Below, piece after piece: positions 1 through 4,360 of a stretch of 7,425 bases of DNA. Source of the DNA: Planctomycetaceae bacterium (GTDB lineage: Bacteria; Planctomycetota; Planctomycetia; Pirellulales; Thermoguttaceae). A model generated the notes under the pieces. The model searched no databases and was not told the DNA's origin. It saw only the letters and a program-made list of their open reading frames with translations. The stretch is taken from contig JAITQV010000305.1 in the NCBI GenBank assembly GCA_031288765.1, forward strand, positions 1-7,425. Direction: 5' to 3'. Both the position numbers and the translations under genes were made by a program. The stretch's first letter is position 1. The number at the start of each line of letters is the position of its first letter.

Positions 1-30
1 ACCATTGCTGTGGAGCCATGTTGAATTTGT

Positions 31-54
31 AAAAATAAAATGACCGTGTCCGGT
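31..54 (-). terminator. Weak intrinsic terminator after the DUF1559-lipoprotein pair
   Basis: Read on the minus strand, a short GC-rich hairpin (ACCG, loop GACA, CGGT at 54-43) is followed after two bases by a U-rich tail (UUUUAUUUUU, 40-31). It lies about 90 bp beyond the lipoprotein stop codon, where the transcript of the pair would be expected to end. The stem has only 4 bp, so it would be a weak terminator. A second hairpin at 82-96 (GCAAT/ATTGC) has no U-tract. Nothing else is recognisable in the first 145 bases. Confidence 0.35.
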
Positions 55-145
55 AAGAAAATTTTCCCCATTTTAATTTTCGCAATCCGTTATTGCAAGA
101 CCCCGCTTAAAAAATTTCCCAACTATTAACAATAAACTACATTAA

Positions 146-568
146 TCAATAATCAACTTTTCCCTTGGTCTTGGGAATATCAATTATTATTGTGGGATTG
201 TTTTCACCTGATGAAAAAGTATGGCGTATCGTGTAAGAAGAAAAAAGATACTGGAAATTGGTTGGCGGATCCGGATCATCAGGATCACTTACCGGAACCG
301 CTTCCGTCACCGTAATATTGTAAGTTCCCTCAAATACTCCAAATTTTTGAGGGATAAAGAATTTTCCATTATTAATCGATCCCATTGTCGGTTTTCCGTA
401 ATTTCCCTTGGTTCCGTCAGGAGTGAGGGTAATACTTCCTTTGGTAAGAGGTTGACCGTCATAAGTTACGATTCCTTCCAATGGTTGCGGAGCCGGAGTA
501 CAACCAACCGCAAAAAGAATCATACTACCAATTATTATCAATGGTATTAAATGTTTATTTTTTAACAT
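146..568 (-). CDS. Small lipoprotein with carboxypeptidase-regulatory-like (transthyretin-like) domain
   Basis: A 140-residue exported lipoprotein of unknown function. Residues 1-22 form a signal peptide with basic residues (K3, K5), a hydrophobic core and the lipobox A20-V21-G22-C23; C23 would be lipidated and become the mature N-terminus. Residues about 31-90 carry the pattern V-x-Y-D-G-Q-P-L-x-x-G-x-I at the start and G-x-Y-x-I-x-V near the end, typical of the small carboxypeptidase-regulatory-like domains found in many planctomycete lipoproteins. An Asp/Pro-rich segment follows at 95-102. The gene lies 75 bp downstream of the DUF1559 gene on the same strand with no terminator between, so co-transcription is likely. 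No clear Shine-Dalgarno precedes the ATG, but the signal peptide begins at this codon. The family assignment is fairly sure; the cellular role is unknown. Confidence 0.85.
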   Translation of the reverse strand: MLKNKHLIPLIIIGSMILFAVGCTPAPQPLEGIVTYDGQPLTKGSITLTPDGTKGNYGKPTMGSINNGKFFIPQKFGVFEGTYNITVTEAVPVSDPDDPDPPTNFQYLFSSYTIRHTFSSGENNPTIIIDIPKTKGKVDY

Positions 569-643
569 AAATTTTAGGGGTTAATATTGAAATTAGTTGA
601 AAATTTGTTTCGTGATACGATAACAACCTAACAAGACTGTGGT

Positions 644-1705
644 TTAAAAGTTTCCTGAATCTATTTCTCCCCCGCTTCGTGTAAATGTATGGCAATACGG
701 TGAAACGGCTATTGTTTCAGAAACAAACCGGACAGAACCATCAACTAATGAAAAGTTGACACCGCCGGGATGATTGCTACTATACGGAGAATCGGAACCC
801 GCGTAAAAAGCATTTTCTACACTTACTCCGTTTAACTCCCAATTTCCAGAGCTGTTTTTAACAGCACCCATTGCAATCAACGATTTGGGTTTATTGATAT
901 AGGACTCTAATTTGGTTCCCTTTGCTCCACTCATATAGGTTCCTTTTAAAGTCGCATAGAAATCAGTTCCCGGATTTGTTCCAATATGGAAACCGCGAGT
1001 CCAACGCCGATAGCCTTCCCAATAATCATAGGAACGTTCGCCGAATGCAAATGTATTGCTTGTTCCATCAGTGATTGCTTCCAAACCATGATTGGTATTG
1101 AAAACAAAAACACCATTACAAGCATTACCTCCCCAGTTTGTATCGGAGTTTAATCGTTCATATCGTTCAGTTTCGCCCGGTTTTTCACCAACAACACCAG
1201 CATTACCATAATAATGGGTTGTATATTGCCCTTCATACGGTGTTGTGTCGTATAGGACAGAACCACCCGGACAAAAGAATGTTGGAATCCGAATCAAAAC
1301 AACATCTTGATTCCTTTTGGGTGAATCAGTGGGGTTGTGGTAATATCCCCAATTCCAGTCGATCAAATCGAACACCGCATTTTGCTCAATAAACGGCAAA
1401 ATACGTGCAAGCATTGACCAATTATGTCCGGAACGGGCGGTTGCCGACGATTTTGGTCTCGGATACCAACCATCATTCGGCAGTGCATTATTGGTATCAT
1501 GGTAATTGTGGACAGCCAAAGTCAGTTGTTTCAATTTGTTGACACACTGCATTCGCCGCGCTGCCTCTCTAGCAGCTTGAACGGCGGGTAACAGTAATGC
1601 GATTAACACGCCGATAATCGCAATGACTACCAACAACTCAACAAGCGTAAACGCCTTTTTACCACGCTTACGTCCAAACATGTTAATCAAACTAAATTTT
1701 GTCAT
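644..1705 (-). CDS. DUF1559 family protein with type IV pilin-like N-terminus
   Basis: A 353-residue protein of the large planctomycete DUF1559 family, whose function is not established. The N-terminus is a class III (prepilin) signal: a basic leader (residues 1-18, including R12, K13, R14, K16, K17), then A19 followed by F20-T-L-V-E24, with E24 at the +5 position needed for pseudopilin processing. A hydrophobic helix follows to about residue 40, then the family signature P40-A-V-Q-A-A-R-E. The C-terminal part has D213-G-T-S-N and the hallmark H-x9-DG motif (H312, D322, G323). The protein should sit in the cytoplasmic membrane with its domain outside, perhaps as a pseudopilin-like subunit. 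The first ATG is supported by AAGGA (1713-1717) seven bases upstream. Upstream are a TAGAAT -10 box and four 11-bp phased repeats resembling a Pho box, so expression may respond to phosphate. It probably shares a transcript with the downstream lipoprotein gene. Confidence 0.93.
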   Translation of the reverse strand: MTKFSLINMFGRKRGKKAFTLVELLVVIAIIGVLIALLLPAVQAAREAARRMQCVNKLKQLTLAVHNYHDTNNALPNDGWYPRPKSSATARSGHNWSMLARILPFIEQNAVFDLIDWNWGYYHNPTDSPKRNQDVVLIRIPTFFCPGGSVLYDTTPYEGQYTTHYYGNAGVVGEKPGETERYERLNSDTNWGGNACNGVFVFNTNHGLEAITDGTSNTFAFGERSYDYWEGYRRWTRGFHIGTNPGTDFYATLKGTYMSGAKGTKLESYINKPKSLIAMGAVKNSSGNWELNGVSVENAFYAGSDSPYSSNHPGGVNFSLVDGSVRFVSETIAVSPYCHTFTRSGGEIDSGNF

Positions 1706-1733
1706 GATTTTTTCCTTTTTATAAATTGGAAAC

Positions 1734-1798
1734 GGTTAGTGTAACCCTTTGACAATTTAAGGTTACGTTCAAGGTTTTACAAAGAGTCCATAACTCTT
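1734..1798 (-). promoter_or_regulatory. Leader hairpins of the DUF1559 transcript
   Basis: The roughly 100-nt leader predicted from the TAGAAT promoter contains several inverted repeats. AAGAGT/ACTCTT (1782-1787 with 1793-1798, 5-base loop) forms one hairpin. GTAACC (1741-1746) can pair with GGTTAC (1761-1766), while TAACC (1742-1746) can also pair with GGTTA (1734-1738) across three bases. The middle segment therefore has two mutually exclusive partners, and one of them ends about 16 bases from the Shine-Dalgarno sequence. This could be an attenuation-like switch or an operator; function is inferred from symmetry only. Confidence 0.35.
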
Positions 1799-1815
1799 CG
1801 CAATGATTGAGCATT

Positions 1816-1870
1816 ATTCTAAACCCGATATATTAAGTACATATTAAGATTGTGTTAAGATTGCGTTAAA
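1816..1870 (-). promoter_or_regulatory. Pho-box-like promoter of the DUF1559 gene
   Basis: On the minus strand four direct repeats occur at exactly 11-bp steps: TTTAACGC (1870-1863), CTTAACAC (1859-1852), CTTAATAT (1848-1841) and CTTAATAT (1837-1830), separated by the 3-base spacers AAT, AAT and GTA. Eight bases after the last repeat is TAGAAT (1821-1816), a 5/6 match to the -10 consensus, with no independent -35 box. Tandem 8-bp YTTAAYYW repeats with 3-bp spacers are the known layout of cyanobacterial Pho boxes bound by SphR. PhoB and PhoP sites in other bacteria also use 11-bp direct repeats in place of the -35 element. The arrangement is seen directly; the identity of the regulator is inferred. 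Confidence 0.6.
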
Positions 1871-1922
1871 CTTTAAAATTTTTTCCCTATAAAAAATTTG
1901 ATATTTTAAAAGATTACATAAC

Positions 1923-2230
1923 AAATAATCTGTTTTTGCTGAAATTGGAAAACAAACACAAGCCGAGAAACAGCAACAGAAGCATCACTCTTTTTCAGGA
2001 GCGACACGTCAGTTAAAATTAGGCTCATTCCCACCGACAAAAGTGGTGCATTACATATTTAAAAATGTAACGCTGAATCATGCCCACAGCAATACACGCG
2101 ACGCTCCCTCAGCGGGAAACACGCAACTTTGTATTGCTAAAGTAATATTCTACCCGGAAAATCCGGTTGTCATGTAGAAAATTACAGTTCGCCGAAGCGA
2201 TTTAACTGTTGTTGACGTACTCGATTATTT
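1923..2230 (-). ncRNA. Candidate structured RNA, family not recognised
   Basis: Read on the minus strand, this stretch folds into a chain of hairpins. (a) ACAGUU/AACUGU (2209-2204, 2189-2184) encloses CGC-UUCG-GCG (2199-2190), a classic C(UUCG)G tetraloop. (b) A 16-bp stem with one mismatch and a 7-base bulge lies at 2185-2142 (GUAAU, UUCUAC and CCGGA pairing with UCCGG, GUAGAA and AUUAC). (c) AGCAAUACA/UGUAUUGCU pair perfectly (2138-2130 with 2096-2088). (d) GCGUUACAU/AUGUAAUGC has one G-U pair (2073-2048). (e) GUGUCGCUC/GAGUGAUGC has three G-U pairs (2007-1982). (f) UCUGUU plus GCUG pair with CAGC plus AACAGA, with an AAA bulge (1980-1929). The G-U pairs become C-A mismatches on the other strand, which favours minus-strand transcription. 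AAAUAAUC (2230-2223) and GAUUAUUU (1930-1923) could close the whole domain, but this overlaps stem (f) by two bases. It has no tmRNA, 4.5S or RNase P signature. Confidence 0.45.
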
Positions 2231-2237
2231 TTTTTCA

Positions 2238-2255
2238 CCCGAACAAAAATTCGGG
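2238..2255. repeat. Perfect 6-bp hairpin upstream of the structured region
   Basis: CCCGAA (2238-2243) and TTCGGG (2250-2255) are perfect inverted repeats around a 6-base A-rich loop. On the plus strand the hairpin is followed by a patchy T-rich stretch (CTACTTATTTTTC), so it could act as a weak plus-strand terminator. On the minus strand no U-tract follows, and it would form part of the leader of the putative RNA that starts near 2320. Function is uncertain. Confidence 0.4.
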
Positions 2256-2327
2256 CTACTTATTTTTCAAAACTTAATTTAATCTCCTAAATGTCGACTT
2301 TTAAAAATGAAAAATTATTTATCAGTC

Positions 2328-2355
2328 ATTATACCTACAAAAAAATACCTGTCGA
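2328..2355 (-). promoter_or_regulatory. Sigma70-like promoter for the putative structured RNA
   Basis: On the minus strand, TCGACA (2355-2350, 5/6 match to TTGACA) is followed after 16 bases by a perfect TATAAT (2333-2328), predicting a start near 2320. No protein gene follows closely on this strand; what follows is the hairpin-rich region 2255-1923. The 16-base spacer is the same as in the polA promoter of this window. Confidence 0.5.
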
Positions 2356-2613
2356 TACCCCCCAAAAATAATTTTCGTGTTTTATCTTTTTATTTATCGG
2401 AATTTCCTACGGAAATCTTGTGTGATTTTGTGCCTTGTTTCTATCAATATGCTTGCCCTACGGGCAATATCCAAGTGATTACAATAAAAAAGAAAATAGG
2501 CAGTTACATACCATTATTTAAGTATTTCTCAAAATTATCGTTGATTTAAATGTATCTGTGTTCAAAAAGTTGAAGTCATTAAAAATAGAGATTGTTTCAA
2601 AATGCCTTAGATT
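2356..2613. other. Gene-free AT-rich spacer with paired CCTACGG hairpins
   Basis: No convincing gene is seen here. A plus-strand open frame (2307-2549, 80 codons) is rich in AAA, TTT and ATT codons, has no ribosome binding site, and runs through two hairpin repeats; it is judged fortuitous. The identifiable content is two short palindromes, ATTTCC-TAC-GGAAAT (2402-2416) and TTGCCC-TAC-GGGCAA (2453-2467), and a small TTCAA/TTGAA inverted repeat near 2562-2575. Confidence 0.5.
2402..2467. repeat. Two hairpins sharing the core CCTACGG, 51 bp apart
   Basis: Both palindromes have 6-bp arms and the same 3-base loop TAC: arms ATTTCC/GGAAAT at 2402-2416 and TTGCCC/GGGCAA at 2453-2467. The outer arm bases differ between the two but covary to keep pairing, while the seven-base centre CCTACGG is constant. 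That is the pattern of a dispersed REP-like palindrome family rather than of a simple tandem duplication. The second hairpin is preceded by CTATCAATATG. Whether more copies exist elsewhere in the genome cannot be seen here. Confidence 0.5.
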
Positions 2614-2675
2614 TTTTACATGAATGAAAAAAGTGATGAATCTTCATAATCAGCGGGATTGCTCCAATGAGACGA
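2614..2675 (-). pseudogene. Displaced second copy of the ruvB 3' end
   Basis: This stretch repeats the end of ruvB (3198-3260) in the same orientation. Bases 2626-2661 are identical to 3210-3245 (36 bp). Translated in the ruvB frame it still ends with N-P-A-D-Y-E-D-S-S-L-F-S-F-M and a TAA stop. Beyond the core toward the stop, the copies differ at only two positions within codons, TCA versus TCG and TTC versus TTT, both synonymous. Before the core, single-base indels break the ruvB frame. It is therefore a 14-codon tail without a gene body, best read as the original ruvB terminus pushed away by an insertion. Confidence 0.8.
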
Positions 2676-3245
2676 GAATATCTCAACAATTAATTTTGAA
2701 ACTTATTTGTAATAAAATAACCGATAATCAACGTAATAATAAAACTTATAATAAAAATAGGAATACTAAATAATGGTACTCCTAAAATAATAAATATCCA
2801 TAGACCATCTTGGCTAGGTGGTACATCAAAATGTCCCCAAAATATAAATAAATATGTTATAATTATAGGTAAAAAACGTAATTTTTTAAGAACAAGACAA
2901 TAAAAAGAAAGAACACATAAAGTAATAGGGACAAGATTAAAAATTTCAAAAATAATCAAAAATTTGAATCCTTCATGATTTATTATGTATAAATAACGAG
3001 GGTAAATATCAGAATACAAATCACCAATAGTATTACTTATAAAAGGTAATATCAGACCAAACAAAAAAATCCCCAAAGCTCCAATATGCCTTCGCATATC
3101 AGAATAGTTTTCTATCCTATTATCTGTATCATTTTCTTTATCCATTAAAATTCTCTAAATTGCATAAATTTGTAATACGATTTCTCAAAACATTGTGTTT
3201 TACATAAACGAAAAAAGTGATGAATCTTCATAATCAGCGGGATTG
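2626..3245. mobile_element. Putative minimal integrative element at the ruvB 3' end
   Basis: The segment is bounded by 36-bp identical direct repeats (2626-2661 and 3210-3245, offset 584 bp) that lie in the last codons of ruvB, and it carries one AT-rich membrane protein gene. A 36-bp core with frame-breaking divergence on one side and only synonymous divergence on the other is what site-specific integration into a gene end predicts: the element supplies a replacement 3' end and the old one is displaced. The core contains an imperfect palindrome (ATGAA-TC-TTCAT). Base composition supports a foreign origin: a hand count of 2701-3120 gives about 25% G+C, against 52% for 3421-3480 within ruvB. 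No integrase or transposase is present, so mobilisation in trans, or decay of a larger element, must be assumed. Duplication by local recombination is the alternative. Confidence 0.5.
2690..3145 (-). CDS. Small AT-rich integral membrane protein, unknown function
   Basis: A 151-residue protein that I do not recognise. A charged, acidic N-terminal tail (residues 1-18) precedes hydrophobic segments at about 21-40, 60-86, 90-105 and 115-146; the last is long enough for two passes or one long hairpin, giving four or five membrane segments. There are short polar loops at 41-59 and 106-114 and a short C-terminal tail (TNKFQN). It has no catalytic motif or signal cleavage site. G+C is about 25%, far below ruvB and polA. 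Only a weak AGAG precedes the ATG by about eight bases, and a poor promoter match (TTGAGA, 16 bases, TATGCA; 3188-3161) lies upstream. The gene sits between the two copies of the ruvB 3' end and appears to be cargo of the inserted segment. A long open frame in such AT-rich DNA, with coherent hydrophobic topology, supports a real gene. Confidence 0.7.
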   Translation of the reverse strand: MDKENDTDNRIENYSDMRRHIGALGIFLFGLILPFISNTIGDLYSDIYPRYLYIINHEGFKFLIIFEIFNLVPITLCVLSFYCLVLKKLRFLPIIITYLFIFWGHFDVPPSQDGLWIFIILGVPLFSIPIFIISFIITLIIGYFITNKFQN

Positions 3246-3260
3246 GCTCCAAGATGACGA
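3198..3260 (-). repeat. Proximal copy of the ruvB 3' end direct repeat
   Basis: These bases form the functional end of ruvB, including its TAA stop (3200-3202), and match 2614-2675. The identical core is 3210-3245. If the integration model is right, the bases on the stop side of the core came from the incoming element and the bases on the gene-body side are native. Confidence 0.85.
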
Positions 3261-4276
3261 AACCCTTTTTCGGTTAAACGTCTGCCGCGCGGTGTACGAA
3301 TAAGCAGTTCGCTGCGAAGCATGAACGGCTCCACCTCGTCAATCAAAGTGTCCGGCGCAACATTCATTGTATGAGCAACCGCCTCAATCCCAACCGGTCC
3401 GCCGCGAAATACCCGTAACATCGTTTCCAGAAATTTCCGATCCTGCGGATCCAACCCCAACCGATCAACCCCTTGCATGTCCAACGCTTCCACCGCAACC
3501 CGTAACGTTATTATTCCGTTCGCTTTCGCGTCGGCAAAATCACGAACCCAACGAAGCCGGTTGTTCGCCAGTCTCGGCGTTCCACGACTGCGAAACGCTA
3601 TCTCAAAAGCCGCATCATCATCTATTCGTACATTTAACTTTCCGGCACTGCGGCGTACTATCACCGCAAGCTCCTCAACCGTGTAAAAATCAAGATGTTC
3701 CCGCATCTGAAAACGATCTCGTAACGGCGCGGAAATTAAACCGGTTCGGGTTGTTGCACCGATAAGCGTGAACGGTTTGAGTTGAATATTCAACGTCCGA
3801 GCGTTCACTCCTTCACCAAGCGTCAAATCGATCCGAAAATCCTCCATCGCCGGATACAAAAATTCTTCAACCGATTTTTGCATCCGGTGAATTTCATCAA
3901 TAAACAGTACGGAATTTTCTTCGGCATTGGTCAGATACGGAATAACATCTTTGGGCGATTTAAGTGTTGCACCATTTCCAATCTGAAAGGAAACTCCAAG
4001 TTCACGCGGAATACATGTTGCAAATGTTGTTTTACCAAGTCCCGGCGGACCGTCAAACAAAACATGACCAAGCGGTTCCCGACGCTTTTGCGCCGCCCGA
4101 ATCGAAATTTCAAGCCGAGCAAAAACATCCCGCTGACCAATCATTTCCGACATCCGCTGCGGACGCAACACACGATCTTCTTCCAACGATAAATCATTAC
4201 GAAATTGATTTTGTACGTTTTGTTCCGTCGGGTTTTGCTGTTCGTTTTGAGCTCCGATAATAATCTCTTTAGGCAT
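3200..4276 (-). CDS. ruvB: Holliday junction branch-migration ATPase RuvB
   Basis: RuvB is the hexameric AAA+ motor that drives branch migration of RuvA-bound Holliday junctions during recombinational repair. The 358-residue protein shows an N-terminal extension rich in N and Q (1-30), then L-R-P and I-G-Q of the family start (37-48). Walker A is G76-P-P-G-L-G-K82-T83, Walker B is L124-F-I-D127-E128-I-H, sensor 1 is G173-A-T-T-R, the arginine finger region is P184-L-R-D-R-F, and sensor 2 is G232-T-P-R235. A C-terminal winged-helix domain (about 275-340) includes G292-G-P-V-G and R327-T-P-R-G-R. The segment after sensor 2 reads A-N-N-R-L-R-W-V-R-D, where the E. coli-type protein has A-N-R-L-L-R-R-V-R-D. 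No Shine-Dalgarno is visible, and a 10-bp tandem repeat lies across the start. The gene follows polA by 84 bp; ruvA and ruvC are not next to it. Its last codons are duplicated further downstream. Confidence 0.97.
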   Translation of the reverse strand: MPKEIIIGAQNEQQNPTEQNVQNQFRNDLSLEEDRVLRPQRMSEMIGQRDVFARLEISIRAAQKRREPLGHVLFDGPPGLGKTTFATCIPRELGVSFQIGNGATLKSPKDVIPYLTNAEENSVLFIDEIHRMQKSVEEFLYPAMEDFRIDLTLGEGVNARTLNIQLKPFTLIGATTRTGLISAPLRDRFQMREHLDFYTVEELAVIVRRSAGKLNVRIDDDAAFEIAFRSRGTPRLANNRLRWVRDFADAKANGIITLRVAVEALDMQGVDRLGLDPQDRKFLETMLRVFRGGPVGIEAVAHTMNVAPDTLIDEVEPFMLRSELLIRTPRGRRLTEKGFRHLGANPADYEDSSLFSFM

Positions 4277-4295
4277 AGAATATAAGCATAGAATA
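4273..4295. repeat. 10-bp direct repeat spanning the ruvB start codon
   Basis: GCATAGAATA occurs at 4273-4282 and 4286-4295, a 13-bp period. Each copy contains an ATG on the minus strand. The upstream ATG (4289-4287) opens a six-codon frame that ends in TAA overlapping the ruvB start region (4271-4269). It may be a chance slippage duplication, or a mini-ORF coupling translation into ruvB. Confidence 0.6.
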
Positions 4296-4360
4296 AATGT
4301 TGCAATTTGTATTTACTTTTAGGTATTTAGTTTCAATAGGAGCGTTTGGTTCCGTTTTCG

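Noticed and set aside
1..19. Possible minus-strand gene starting at the ATG at 19-17 (MAPQQW...)
   Set aside because: Only six codons are visible, no ribosome site is seen, and it would start directly after the U-tract of a candidate terminator.
1929..2230. Interpretation of the hairpin cluster as an integron attC array, retron RNA or group II intron remnant
   Set aside because: No core-site sequences, reverse transcriptase or domain V-like motif were found; the strand-specific G-U pairs fit an RNA better.
2307..2549. 80-codon plus-strand open frame in the intergenic region
   Set aside because: It has low-complexity AT-driven composition and no ribosome binding site, it starts over the -10 region of a minus-strand promoter, and it runs through two palindromic repeats. 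No domain is recognisable.
2614..3260. CRISPR-like or tandem repeat array
   Set aside because: There are only two copies, 584 bp apart, and they are explained by duplication of the ruvB coding end.
3367..4260. Several plus-strand open frames opposite ruvB
   Set aside because: They are antisense to a gene with complete AAA+ motifs; their Pro/Ser/Arg-rich translations reflect the opposite strand's codon use.
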